Origin: Pseudomonadota bacterium
GTDB lineage: Bacteria; Pseudomonadota; Alphaproteobacteria; Sphingomonadales; Sphingomonadaceae
Reading direction: 5' to 3'
NCBI GenBank assembly: GCA_963205265.1
Contig: CAUJJI010000057.1
Location: forward strand, 1-64,000
DNA: 64,000 nucleotides
In this document: in pieces, positions 37,008 to 45,657 of the stretch
Layout: every line of letters starts with the position of its first letter
How positions within the stretch are numbered: position 1 is the first letter of the stretch
Notes under the pieces: generated by a model
What the model saw: only the letters and a program-made list of their open reading frames with translations
Database searches by the model: none
What the model was told of the DNA's origin: nothing
Translations under genes and position numbers: made by a program

Positions 37008-39704
37008 TTACTGGCCGAAGTTGTAGCGCACGCGCACGCCGTAGAAGCGCGGCTGGTTCATCAGGACTTCGCCCACGCCGGCCGACGACCAGGCGCCGGT
37101 CGAGTTGACGTTGAACTTCTCCTTCGTGATATTGGTCGCGAAGAGCGAGAGATCGATCGTCGTGCCGGCGATGCCCTTCCAGTCGAAGTTCAGGTTGAGC
37201 AGGTTGCTCGACGGCGTGACGCCGAGGCCGATGCCCTGGACCGCGCCGGGGACGGCTTCGACCGAAGCCGGAACCGAACCGTCGTTGATGTACTTCGCAC
37301 TGTGGACGAAGGTCGCGCCGAAAGTGATGTTGCCGACGCTCTCGTCGAGCGGCAGCGTGTAGCTGGCGCCCAGCGTGAGCTTGTGCTTCGGCGAATCGTT
37401 GAACGGCGAACCCGGCTGGACGCGCGGGGTGATGACGCCGAAGGGGGTTCCGACCAGCAGCTGGCCCAACGGCGAACCGTCACCCGCGGTGCCGGTGCCT
37501 TCCACCTGCTTCACCTTGGTGTTCAGGTAGGTGTAGCCGACAGACAGGCGCAGGCTGTCGAACAGGACGGCCATGGCATCGACTTCGATACCGTAGGATC
37601 GAGCCGAACCGGCGTTCACGATCGCTGCACCTCCGGCCACACCGGCAGCGGCACCGGCCGCGGACGGGGTGAGCCCAGCGAAGAACTGCGCGTTGGTCAG
37701 GTCGTTGTAGAAGCCGGCGACATTGAAGTAGCCGCTGACCGCGCCACGGAACGAGGCCTTGGTGCCGATTTCATAGCTGTCGAGCTTCTCCGGTTCCCAC
37801 AGCTCGAGGCCGGGGTTGGTGAAGTTCATGCCGCCCTGGCGATAGCCGCGAGCATACTTGGCATAGACCAGGAGGTCGGGGGTCGGCTTGTAATCGAGGT
37901 TGATCAGCCAGGTCGGTTCGTTCGACTTGTTCTTCAGGCGCGTGATACAGGAGGACTGGTCCTGGATGTTGACCTGGGCGAAGCGAAACGAGTCGGTGCA
38001 CTGACGGGTGATGTAGACGCCCGACAGCGGATCCTGGAACGCACCAGGACGACCGGCGGCCGACAGCGACGCACGCGTGGACTGGGTCATGCCCGTGATC
38101 TTGTCCATCGTGTAGCGGATGCCGCCGGTGAGGGCGAGCTGGTCGGTGAAATTGTAGGTGGCCTGACCGAAGATGCCGTTGTTGTCGAACTTGATCCGGG
38201 TCGCGGATTCAGAGATCGACCCGAAGAACAGCGGGTTGGTGCAAGCCAGGTCCTGCGGGCGGGTGCAGTTCAGGAAGATGCCCGTGCGGCCCGAGCTCAG
38301 GCCGAGCGGACGCGACATTTCGATGTAGCCGCCCAGGACGAAGTTCAGCTTGCCCTCCATCGCAGTGCCCTGCAGCTGCAGTTCCTCGGTGAAGGTCGAC
38401 TGCTGCGAGTTGCCGGAGTTCGGGTTGGCCGTATCCAGCACGATGCGCTGGTAGGCCGTGCCCGCGGCCGCGAACAGCGGAATGCCGCCCGGCAGGCCGC
38501 CGGTCGTGGTCAGGCGCGGGCTGACGCGGGTCATCAGGAAGCCGGTGCGGGTGTCACCCGGGAACGGCGAGGGGTCGACCGAGCCAACCACGAAGTTCGA
38601 TGAACCGAGATCGAAGTTCGCGCGTTCCTTGAACTCGCCGTAGCTCATGATGTTCTTGAGCGTCAGGTTGTCGTTGATCTTCCAGGTGGTGGTGTTGATG
38701 GCCTGCCACTGCTTCACCTTCAGGAAGGGATTGGCATTGGCGACCTCGACTTCGTAGAGGCTGTCGCCCCGCGCGTTCTGACGGGCGAGCTGGATCGAGC
38801 AGGACGTCGCCTGGAGGTGGCGCGTCGCGCTGTAGCCGGCCGTGCCTGCCGTGGTGTTCAGCGGGAAGAGCGAGCCGGCGATGCCCGGCTGGGCGCAGGC
38901 CGTGATCTTCGATGCGTAGCCGTTGGTGTCGGAATCGCTGTAGTGGAAGACCGTCAGGTTCTCGAGATCGGGCGTCAGCTCGGCCAGGACCGACAGACGC
39001 GCATAGAGATAGTTGACGTCGTTGTAGTCCTTGGGCCCGACGCCCGAGACGTTCTTCATATAGCCGTCGCGGCTGTTGCGCTCCACCGCGGCGCGCATCT
39101 TGAAGGTCTCGGCCAGCGGAATGTTGAGCGCGGCCTGGAAGCGCTTCTGGTCGTAGTTGCCGTAGGTGCCCTCGACATAGCCCTCGAGGTTGTCGTTCGG
39201 GCGCTTCGGCGTCAGCAGGATCGCGCCGCCGGTGGTGTTGCGGCCGAAAAGGGTGCCCTGCGGGCCCTTGAGGACCTGCACGTTCTCGAGGTCGGTGAAG
39301 GCGCCGGCGCCGACCGAGTTGCCCGAAGTCGTGCCGCCCTGGGCGCGCACGCCGACGACTTCGGAGAAGTACACGCCGACCGTTGGGGCGGTCGACTGAT
39401 CCTGGATGAAGCCGCGGATCGAGAACGACGCCTTTTCAGGGCCGTAGCGCTGGTTCACCGAGAGCGAGGGCGTGTAGGTCGCAAGGTCGGTCGCTACCGC
39501 GATGTTGCGCTGGGTCAACTGCTCCTGGCTGAACACGGTCATCGAGATCGGCACGTCCTGCAGGCGTTCCTCGACGCGGCGGGCGGTAACGATGATGTCG
39601 CCAGCGGATTCACCGGCATCCTGGGCGAAAGCCGGGACCGCTACGATCAGGCCCGAGCCGGCGACGCCGGCCAGCAGGATGGATTTCATTGCACGGTCGA
39701 ACAT
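37008..39704 (-). CDS. TonB-dependent receptor 2
   Basis: An 898-residue outer-membrane receptor. The signal peptide (MFDRAMKSILLAGVAGSG, cut after AFA near 27), the TonB-box-like GDIIVTARRVEERLQDVPIS, the plug motif VLKGPQGTLFGRNTTGGA and a C-terminal YGVRVRYNFGQ are present. Its first 35 residues are almost the same as in receptor 3, and many barrel segments match it (GYRQGGMNFTNPGLE against GYRQGAVNFTNPGLE), so they are a tandem duplicate pair. GAGGGGAG precedes the ATG. No cytoplasmic sensor gene accompanies it. Confidence 0.94.
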   Translation of the reverse strand: MFDRAMKSILLAGVAGSGLIVAVPAFAQDAGESAGDIIVTARRVEERLQDVPISMTVFSQEQLTQRNIAVATDLATYTPSLSVNQRYGPEKASFSIRGFIQDQSTAPTVGVYFSEVVGVRAQGGTTSGNSVGAGAFTDLENVQVLKGPQGTLFGRNTTGGAILLTPKRPNDNLEGYVEGTYGNYDQKRFQAALNIPLAETFKMRAAVERNSRDGYMKNVSGVGPKDYNDVNYLYARLSVLAELTPDLENLTVFHYSDSDTNGYASKITACAQPGIAGSLFPLNTTAGTAGYSATRHLQATSCSIQLARQNARGDSLYEVEVANANPFLKVKQWQAINTTTWKINDNLTLKNIMSYGEFKERANFDLGSSNFVVGSVDPSPFPGDTRTGFLMTRVSPRLTTTGGLPGGIPLFAAAGTAYQRIVLDTANPNSGNSQQSTFTEELQLQGTAMEGKLNFVLGGYIEMSRPLGLSSGRTGIFLNCTRPQDLACTNPLFFGSISESATRIKFDNNGIFGQATYNFTDQLALTGGIRYTMDKITGMTQSTRASLSAAGRPGAFQDPLSGVYITRQCTDSFRFAQVNIQDQSSCITRLKNKSNEPTWLINLDYKPTPDLLVYAKYARGYRQGGMNFTNPGLELWEPEKLDSYEIGTKASFRGAVSGYFNVAGFYNDLTNAQFFAGLTPSAAGAAAGVAGGAAIVNAGSARSYGIEVDAMAVLFDSLRLSVGYTYLNTKVKQVEGTGTAGDGSPLGQLLVGTPFGVITPRVQPGSPFNDSPKHKLTLGASYTLPLDESVGNITFGATFVHSAKYINDGSVPASVEAVPGAVQGIGLGVTPSSNLLNLNFDWKGIAGTTIDLSLFATNITKEKFNVNSTGAWSSAGVGEVLMNQPRFYGVRVRYNFGQ

Positions 39705-40060
39705 TGTGACACACTCCCCTCATGAACTTCCAAACATGCCCGGGCGGCAGCCTTTGCCGTGGCCCGGGAGGCATCGCTGCCGGCTTCGATCGACTGATCG
39801 GACGCGCGCCGCGAACGAATAATGCCTTGAACTTTCAGCCAGACTTTACGGCGAAACTCCCTCCCGAGGCTCACTTTCGCATGGATGCGAGGCAGAATGT
39901 CGCATGCAGCAAAGCGAAATGGCCTCATTTTTCTCGAGAAGGCAATAGCAAGCAGCGATCGGAGTCACAATATGGACGGACCTGTCGACAAATAGAATTA
40001 GGCACCCCCTGTTGCAGACTTGCATCAGCTGCCGACTACCGCTTCGGCCGGGTCGCGACG
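39705..40060 (-). promoter_or_regulatory. Long conserved 5' region of receptor 2 (copy 2)
   Basis: No gene. Second copy of the receptor leader. The probable promoter is TTGTGA (39965-39970), 17 bp, TATTGC (39942-39947). The palindrome has one change (TCGCATGGATGCGA, 39877-39890). The leader hairpin CCCGGGCGGCA/TGCCGTGGCCCGGG lies at 39739-39768, before GAGGGGAG. Upstream, TCAGCTGCCGAnnACCGCTT (40025-40045) matches the 3' end of the hydrolase gene that borders copy 3. Confidence 0.65.
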
Positions 40061-40131
40061 CAGGGCGCTCGATCGGCGCACAGGGGTCATTAGCCCGGCA
40101 CGAGGCTGCATCATCGCATCACCCGTGCACG

Positions 40132-40163
40132 AAAAAAGCCGCGTCCCGAAGGACGCGGCTTTT
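40132..40163 (-). terminator. Rho-independent terminator of receptor 3
   Basis: AAAAGCCGCGTCC / GGACGCGGCTTTT is a perfect 13-bp stem with a CGAA loop, followed on the minus strand by a run of T residues. It lies 23 bp after the stop of receptor 3. Confidence 0.9.
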
Positions 40164-40185
40164 CCTTGGCCCTTAGGTCTGTCGC

Positions 40186-42684
40186 TTACTGGCCGAAGCT
40201 GTAGCGCACGCGCAGGCCGTAGAAGCGCGGCTGGCCATAGGAGTAGTCGAGAATGCCCGACGATTCGAAGCCGCCGCCGGCCGTGACGCGATACTTCTTG
40301 TTGGTCACGTTGTTGGCGAAAGCGGTGATGTCGATCCCGGTTCCGGCGATGTTGGTCAGCCCGGCGTTCAGGCTGAGCAGGCTGTAGCCGGGGATCTTCA
40401 GGTTGCCGTCGACGAACTGCGACGAGGTGTAGGCGAACACCGCGCCCGCCGTCAGCGCGCCGGCATCGCCCATCGGCACCTTGACGTCGCCCGACAGGGT
40501 CAGCTTGTGCTTGGGCGAATAGGTCAGCGGGCCGCCGACCACGCCGCGCGGGATGATCTGCGCGAAGGGGCTGTCGGGGCTGAGCGTCGGCGGGATGAGG
40601 TCCTTCAGCTTGGTGTCGAGGTAGGTGTACCCGGCACCCAGGCGCAGGACATCGAGCACGGTCACGCCGGTGTCGATCTCGATACCCTTGATGACCGACT
40701 TACCGGCGTTGATCAGCGCCGCGCCGCCGGCCAGGCCGCTGGTCGGCTTGGCGACGAGAGCACCGAAGATCTGCTGGTCGGCGAAGTCGTTGTAGAAGCC
40801 GGCGATGTTGAAGTAGCCGGGGACGGCGCCACGGAACGTCAGCTTCGCGCCCAGTTCGTAGGCATCGACCTTTTCCGGACCGACGGTTTCAAGACCGGGG
40901 TTGGTGAAGTTCACCGCGCCCTGGCGATAGCCGCGCGACCACTTGGCATAGAACAGCATGTCGGGCGTGGGCTTGAAGTCCAGGTCGACGAGCCAGGTCG
41001 GCTTGTTGGTCTTGGAGACGATGCGCGTACCGCAGGCGACGGTGTTGCCGCCGTTGGTCAGCAGGTTGACCTGCGATGCCGGGTGGTTGAGGCTGTCGTT
41101 GCAGACGCGCTGGAAGGCGTTCGTCGAACCGCCGAACGCCGCGGGCAGCGTACCGAAGGTCCAGCGGTTGCTTTCGGCGTAGCCGTTGATCTTGTCGAAA
41201 GTCCAGCGGCCGCCGACGGTCAGCGAGAGCTGGTCGGTGAACCGGTAGGTGCCCTGGCCGAAGATGCCGTGGTTGTCGAAGGCCATCCGGGTCCGCGATT
41301 CCGAAACGATCGCGCCGTTCAGAGTCATGGCCGGGGAGCCGGGGAACAGGGCGTTGGCCGGCAGCGGGATCAGCGGCAGGCCGCCGACGCACTGCAGCGT
41401 GCCCGGATCGGAGCAGTTGCCGTAGATGCCGGTGCGCTGCTGGTTCCAGCCGATCGGGCGGCTGAATTCCAGGTAGCCGCCGACGACGAAGTCGAACTTG
41501 CCGTCCGCCGAGCGGCCCTGCAGCTGCAGTTCCTCGGTCGCGGTCGATTCGGCCGCGGCGTGGTAGCCGGGCTGCTTGTCGAGCACGATGTACTGGAACC
41601 GGTTGGTCGTGCCGGGGAAGAAGAAGTTGTCGCTGTAGAGCGAGAACGCCGCATCTTCCCGGTATTCGCCGTAGCTGGCGATGTTCTTCACGGTCAGCGT
41701 GTCGGTCGCCTTCCAGGTCGTCGTGTTGATGACCTGCCACGTCTTGATGAGGATGCGCGGATCGGGGTTGCTGACCTCGACGTCGAGCGGCCCGTCGCCG
41801 CGCGCGGTCTGGCGCGCGATCTGCGCGCAGGCCGCGTTGCCGGTGAAGAAGCCGAGCCCGGTCGCGGCGGGGTTGCAGCCCTCGAAGTGCGTGGCGTAGC
41901 CGTTGGTATCCGAGCGGCTCATGTGGAAGACGGTATAGTTTTCCAGTTCCGGGGTCAGATCGGCGACGATGCTCAGGCGGCCGTAGAAGTAGTCGACGTC
42001 GTTGTAGGCCTTCGGACCGATCCCGGACCGGTTCCGCATGTAACCGTCACGCTTGTTGCGATCGATCGTGGCGCGGACCTTGAAGGTGTCGGCCAGGGGA
42101 ATGTTGAGAGCAGCCTGGACGCGCTTCTGGTCGAAATTGCCGTAAGTGCCTTCGACGTAGCCTTCGAGGTTGTCGGTCGGCTTGGTCGGGACCAGCAGGA
42201 TCGCGCCGCCGGTGGTGTTGCGGCCCTGCAGCGTGCCCTGCGGGCCCTTGAGGACCTGGACGTTCTGCAGGTCGGTGAACGAACCCGCCATGGCGCTGTT
42301 GCCGCTGGCGGTACCGCCCTGGGCGCGGACCCCGACGACGTCGGCGAAGTAGACGCCGACCGTCGGAGCGGCGGCGGCGTCCTGGTTGAAGCCGCGGATG
42401 GCGAAAGTCGCCTTCTCGGGGCCGAAGCGGGTGTTGACCGACAGCGACGGCGTGTAGGTCGCGAGGTCCGAAGCGACCGCGACGTTGCGCTTCTGCAGCT
42501 GGTCCTGGTTGTACACCGTAATCGAGATCGGCACGTCCTGCAGACGTTCCTCGGTGCGGCGGGCGGTAACGATGATGTCGCCAGCGGATTCACCGGCATC
42601 CTGGGCGAAAGCCGGGACCGATACGATCAGGCCCGAGCCGGCGACGCCGGCCAGCAGGATGGATTTCATTGCACGGTCGAACAT
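40186..42684 (-). CDS. TonB-dependent receptor 3
   Basis: An 832-residue outer-membrane receptor, paralogue of receptor 2. The signal peptide is nearly identical to that of receptor 2, the TonB-box-like GDIIVTARRTEERLQDVPIS follows, then VLKGPQGTLQGRNTTGGA (the usual F/Y of LFGRN is Q) and a barrel ending YGLRVRYSFGQ. It is the copy next to the dienelactone hydrolase and TonB genes, and its 5' region runs directly into the hydrolase coding end. It probably imports a carbon source in the TonB-energised way. Confidence 0.94.
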   Translation of the reverse strand: MFDRAMKSILLAGVAGSGLIVSVPAFAQDAGESAGDIIVTARRTEERLQDVPISITVYNQDQLQKRNVAVASDLATYTPSLSVNTRFGPEKATFAIRGFNQDAAAAPTVGVYFADVVGVRAQGGTASGNSAMAGSFTDLQNVQVLKGPQGTLQGRNTTGGAILLVPTKPTDNLEGYVEGTYGNFDQKRVQAALNIPLADTFKVRATIDRNKRDGYMRNRSGIGPKAYNDVDYFYGRLSIVADLTPELENYTVFHMSRSDTNGYATHFEGCNPAATGLGFFTGNAACAQIARQTARGDGPLDVEVSNPDPRILIKTWQVINTTTWKATDTLTVKNIASYGEYREDAAFSLYSDNFFFPGTTNRFQYIVLDKQPGYHAAAESTATEELQLQGRSADGKFDFVVGGYLEFSRPIGWNQQRTGIYGNCSDPGTLQCVGGLPLIPLPANALFPGSPAMTLNGAIVSESRTRMAFDNHGIFGQGTYRFTDQLSLTVGGRWTFDKINGYAESNRWTFGTLPAAFGGSTNAFQRVCNDSLNHPASQVNLLTNGGNTVACGTRIVSKTNKPTWLVDLDFKPTPDMLFYAKWSRGYRQGAVNFTNPGLETVGPEKVDAYELGAKLTFRGAVPGYFNIAGFYNDFADQQIFGALVAKPTSGLAGGAALINAGKSVIKGIEIDTGVTVLDVLRLGAGYTYLDTKLKDLIPPTLSPDSPFAQIIPRGVVGGPLTYSPKHKLTLSGDVKVPMGDAGALTAGAVFAYTSSQFVDGNLKIPGYSLLSLNAGLTNIAGTGIDITAFANNVTNKKYRVTAGGGFESSGILDYSYGQPRFYGLRVRYSFGQ

Positions 42685-43000
42685 TATGACACTCCCTCAT
42701 GAATTTCCAAACATGCCCGGGCGGCAGCCTTTGCCATGGCCCGGGATGCGACGCGGCCGGCCCCGATCGACTGATCGGGCGCCTGCCGCGAACGACTGAA
42801 TATGCCTTCAAATTTCAGGCAGACTTTACGGCGAAACTCCCTCCCGAGGGCGGCTTTCGCATGCATGCGAGGCAGATGTCGCATGCGGCAAGGGCGAAAG
42901 GTCCTCTGCTCGCAAGAAGGCATAGCAACCAGGGATTGGTGTCACAATATGGAATGACCTGTCGACAAGCCGAAAGGTCACGCCCTGTTGCAGACTTGCA
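42685..43000 (-). promoter_or_regulatory. Long conserved 5' region of receptor 3 (copy 3)
   Basis: No gene. Third copy of the leader: TTGTGA (42942-42947), 17 bp, TATGCC (42919-42924); perfect palindrome TCGCATGCATGCGA (42857-42870); hairpin CCCGGG...CCCGGG with inner GGCA/TGCC (42716-42745); ribosome site GAGGGA. The block reaches the stop codon of the hydrolase gene without a break. Confidence 0.65.
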
Positions 43001-43720
43001 TCAGCTGCCGAGCACCGCTTCGAGCAGCGCCAGGGTCCCGGCCCAGGAGACACGGTCCGCGATCGCGTTGTATTCGATCCCCGACATGCCCATGCTGGCG
43101 GCATTCGGATCGGTGAAGCTGTGCGCGGCCTCGCCGAATATCATGATCTGGTGGCGCGCTTCGGCTTCGGCCAGTTCGCGGCGCAGTCCGTCGATGGTGT
43201 CCATCGGTGCATAGGGATCGTGGGCCCCGCAATAGGCCGCGACGTCGCACTTGACCTCGCCTTTGCGGGCGGGAGCCTGCGTCGTGAGAATGCCGTGGTA
43301 GCTGACCACCGCCCTGACGTCCGCCCCGCTGCGCGCGAGCTCGAGCACGCACATGCCGCCGAAGCAGTAGCCGATCGCGGCGATCCGCGCGCGATCGACG
43401 TCCGGACGCGCGGCGACGGTATCGAACCACCTGACCACCCGCGAGCGCAGCAGCGTCGGGTCCTCGTGGAAAGCCATGTAGGCCCGGCCGGTGCCTTCGG
43501 CGTCGCCTTGCTGGATCTCGGGCCCGTACATGTCGGTGGCGACGGCGAGATAGCCGAGCGCGGCCAGCCGCCGGATCGTGCCTTGCACCTGGTGGCGCAG
43601 GCCGTTCGCGCTGTGCATGACGATCACCGTGGGGAAGGGGCCCCGGCCTTCGGGCCGGGCGACGAGGCCCGACAGCGCGAAGCCGTCGTGGTCGCAATCG
43701 ATCGCTTCGAATTCCTGCAT
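43001..43720 (-). CDS. Dienelactone hydrolase family protein
   Basis: A 239-residue alpha/beta hydrolase of the dienelactone hydrolase class, which opens enol-lactone rings in chlorocatechol-type pathways and acts on other lactones. The Cys-Asp-His triad is visible: C in GYCFGGMC, D in CGAHDPYAP and H in GEAAHSFTD. GGGAGAG lies ahead of the ATG at 43720. It is divergent from the TonB gene and upstream of receptor 3 on the same strand. Confidence 0.9.
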   Translation of the reverse strand: MQEFEAIDCDHDGFALSGLVARPEGRGPFPTVIVMHSANGLRHQVQGTIRRLAALGYLAVATDMYGPEIQQGDAEGTGRAYMAFHEDPTLLRSRVVRWFDTVAARPDVDRARIAAIGYCFGGMCVLELARSGADVRAVVSYHGILTTQAPARKGEVKCDVAAYCGAHDPYAPMDTIDGLRRELAEAEARHQIMIFGEAAHSFTDPNAASMGMSGIEYNAIADRVSWAGTLALLEAVLGS

Positions 43721-43844
43721 CGCTTCGCTCTCCCATTGGTCTTTTCTTGCGGCTCCATGGCCCGCTTGCGGCGCGCCTGTCAAAGCAGAAACGGAGCCTT
43801 GGGAAGCAATTGTCGGGCGCGATGCGGCATGCCATATCGCCGTC

Positions 43845-44579
43845 ATGGCGCGCGCCGACCTTTCCTCGCCACGCGGAACGCGGCTCGGCGCAGCGGTGCT
43901 GGTGCTGCTGCTGCACGTCGCCGTGGTGCTGGCCCTGGTGCGGGCCTTTGCGCCGGATTTTTCCGCCGAGGTCGCCGAGCGGGTGACTTCGGTCTTCACC
44001 GTGGAGGTGACCGCACCTGCTCCGCCGCCGCAACCGCCCGCCCCGCGCTTGCCCGAGCCGGCCGGCGCGGCAGCCGAAGCCGGCAGGCAGGCGATCCCGC
44101 GGGAGCGGGCCGCCGTCACCCCACGCATCGTCGTCGCCAGTCCCGTGGCGGCGCCGCCCGTCCCCGGCTCGGGCGCCGAGGCGACGGCCGGCTCGCGCGA
44201 CAAGGGCACAGGCAGCGGCGCCGGCGGCCAGGGCATGGGCACCGGCGCCGGGAGCGGCGGCAGCGGGCAGGGCGCCGGCGGCGCGGCCAGGCCGGTGAAG
44301 ATCGCCGGCGACATCAATTCCGCGCGCGACTATCCGAAGAAGAGCCGCGAGCTGCGGCTCGGCGACCATGTCGTCGTCGCGCTCACCGTCGGCAGCGACG
44401 GCCGCGTCAGCGACTGCCGCATCCACCGGCCCAGCCGCGATGCCGATGCCGACCGGATCACTTGCAAGCTCGCCATCGAGCGATTCCGCTTCCGCCCGGC
44501 AACCGACGCCATGGGCAATCCCGTCGAATCGATTTATGGCTGGCAGCAGCGCTGGTACGATCCGCGCGAAAAAGATTGA
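43845..44579 (+). CDS. TonB family energy transducer
   Basis: A 244-residue TonB-type protein: a short cytoplasmic start, one membrane helix (about 14-32, GAAVLVLLLHVAVVLALV), a proline-rich then glycine/alanine-rich periplasmic linker (55-150) and a C-terminal TonB_C-like domain (about 160-235, RELRLGDHVVVALTVGSDGRVSDC). The linker is dominated by GTGAGSGGSG-like stretches, unlike the usual Pro-Lys/Pro-Glu repeats. Its place beside three TonB-dependent receptors suggests that it powers them. ExbB/ExbD genes are not in the window. Confidence 0.83.
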   Translation: MARADLSSPRGTRLGAAVLVLLLHVAVVLALVRAFAPDFSAEVAERVTSVFTVEVTAPAPPPQPPAPRLPEPAGAAAEAGRQAIPRERAAVTPRIVVASPVAAPPVPGSGAEATAGSRDKGTGSGAGGQGMGTGAGSGGSGQGAGGAARPVKIAGDINSARDYPKKSRELRLGDHVVVALTVGSDGRVSDCRIHRPSRDADADRITCKLAIERFRFRPATDAMGNPVESIYGWQQRWYDPREKD

Positions 44580-44622
44580 TCGGCTTGGATCGTTCTTAAC
44601 CATCAGGCATTTACGCGAAAAC

Positions 44623-45657
44623 ATGCAGATCACCCCAGTCATACTCTGCGGCGGCAGCGGCACCCGGCTCTGGCCGCGAAGCCGCGCGGCCAAGCCCAAG
44701 CCCTTCCTGCCGCTCGTCGGCGAAGCCACGCTGTTCGAGGCGACTCTCGCGCGGTGTTCGGCCGAGGCCGGCTTCGCGCCGCCGATCGTCGTCACCGGGC
44801 AGGCGCATCTCGCCCATGTCGAGGAGCAGCTCGGCGACCGGCCGGGCGCGACCATCATCGTCGAGCCGGCAGGCAAGAATACCGCCGCCGCGATCGCGCT
44901 GGCAGCGCTCTGCCTGCCAGAGGACGCGATCATGCTCGTCTGCCCCAGCGACCACCACATCGGCGACTGCGATGCCTTCGCCGCGGCGGCGCGCGCGGCC
45001 GCGGCGCTGGCGGCCGAAGGCTGGCTGGTCTCCTTCGGGATCGAGGCCCGGACGCCCGAGACCGGCTTCGGCTATCTCAAGCGTGGCGAGCCGGTGGACA
45101 GCATGGGCTTCCGCGTCGCCCAGTTCGTCGAAAAGCCCGATCTCGAAAGGGCCAGCGCCTTTCTTGCCGAGGGCGTCTATTCGTGGAACGGCGGGATCTT
45201 CGCCTTTCGCGTCAAGGACTACCTCGACGAGCTTCAGGCGCATCGTCCGGCACTGGCGCGCGCGGTTCGCGCGGCGGTGGAAGCCGGCAGGCGCGACGGC
45301 CGACGCTTCCACCCCGATGCCGCAGCCTTCGCTGCGATCGAAGGCGAATCGGTCGACTATGCGGTCATGGAGAATACCGGCCGCGCCGCCATGGTGCCGG
45401 CCGACATGGCCTGGTCCGACATCGGCAACTGGCAGGCGCTCCACGCCGCCCGCACCCGCGATGCCGAGGGCAATGCCGTCTCCGGCCCGGTCGAGCTGGT
45501 CGACTGCCGCAACGTCATGGTCGACAGCGACGGGCCGCGGGTGTCGGTCATCGGCCTGCAGGACGTGATCGTCGTGGTCGACGGCGACGACATACTGGTG
45601 ACCAGCGCGGAAGGCGTCCAGAAAGTGGGCAAGCTGTCGGGGGCCGCCAACCAGTGA
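44623..45657 (+). CDS. manC: Mannose-1-phosphate guanylyltransferase
   Basis: A 344-residue sugar nucleotidyltransferase making GDP-mannose from mannose-1-phosphate and GTP for polysaccharide or glycan synthesis. The signature GGSGTRLWPRSRAAKPKPFL starts at residue 10, and FVEKPD, YSWNGGIFAF and the C-terminal ADMAWSDIGNW are typical. The isomerase domain of bifunctional ManC/AlgA proteins is absent; it is instead encoded by the next gene, which overlaps it by 4 bp (GTGA). The symbol reflects function, not a checked name. Confidence 0.92.
   Translation: MQITPVILCGGSGTRLWPRSRAAKPKPFLPLVGEATLFEATLARCSAEAGFAPPIVVTGQAHLAHVEEQLGDRPGATIIVEPAGKNTAAAIALAALCLPEDAIMLVCPSDHHIGDCDAFAAAARAAAALAAEGWLVSFGIEARTPETGFGYLKRGEPVDSMGFRVAQFVEKPDLERASAFLAEGVYSWNGGIFAFRVKDYLDELQAHRPALARAVRAAVEAGRRDGRRFHPDAAAFAAIEGESVDYAVMENTGRAAMVPADMAWSDIGNWQALHAARTRDAEGNAVSGPVELVDCRNVMVDSDGPRVSVIGLQDVIVVVDGDDILVTSAEGVQKVGKLSGAANQ

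Noticed and set aside
42684..42923. A reading frame of about 79 codons in the receptor leaders (also 39686-39928), ending at or over the receptor ATG like a coupled leader peptide.
   Set aside because: Between copies 2 and 3 most base changes alter the amino acid and only about three are silent; copy 1 carries a frameshift. The conservation is at the nucleotide level, so structure or DNA sites explain it better.
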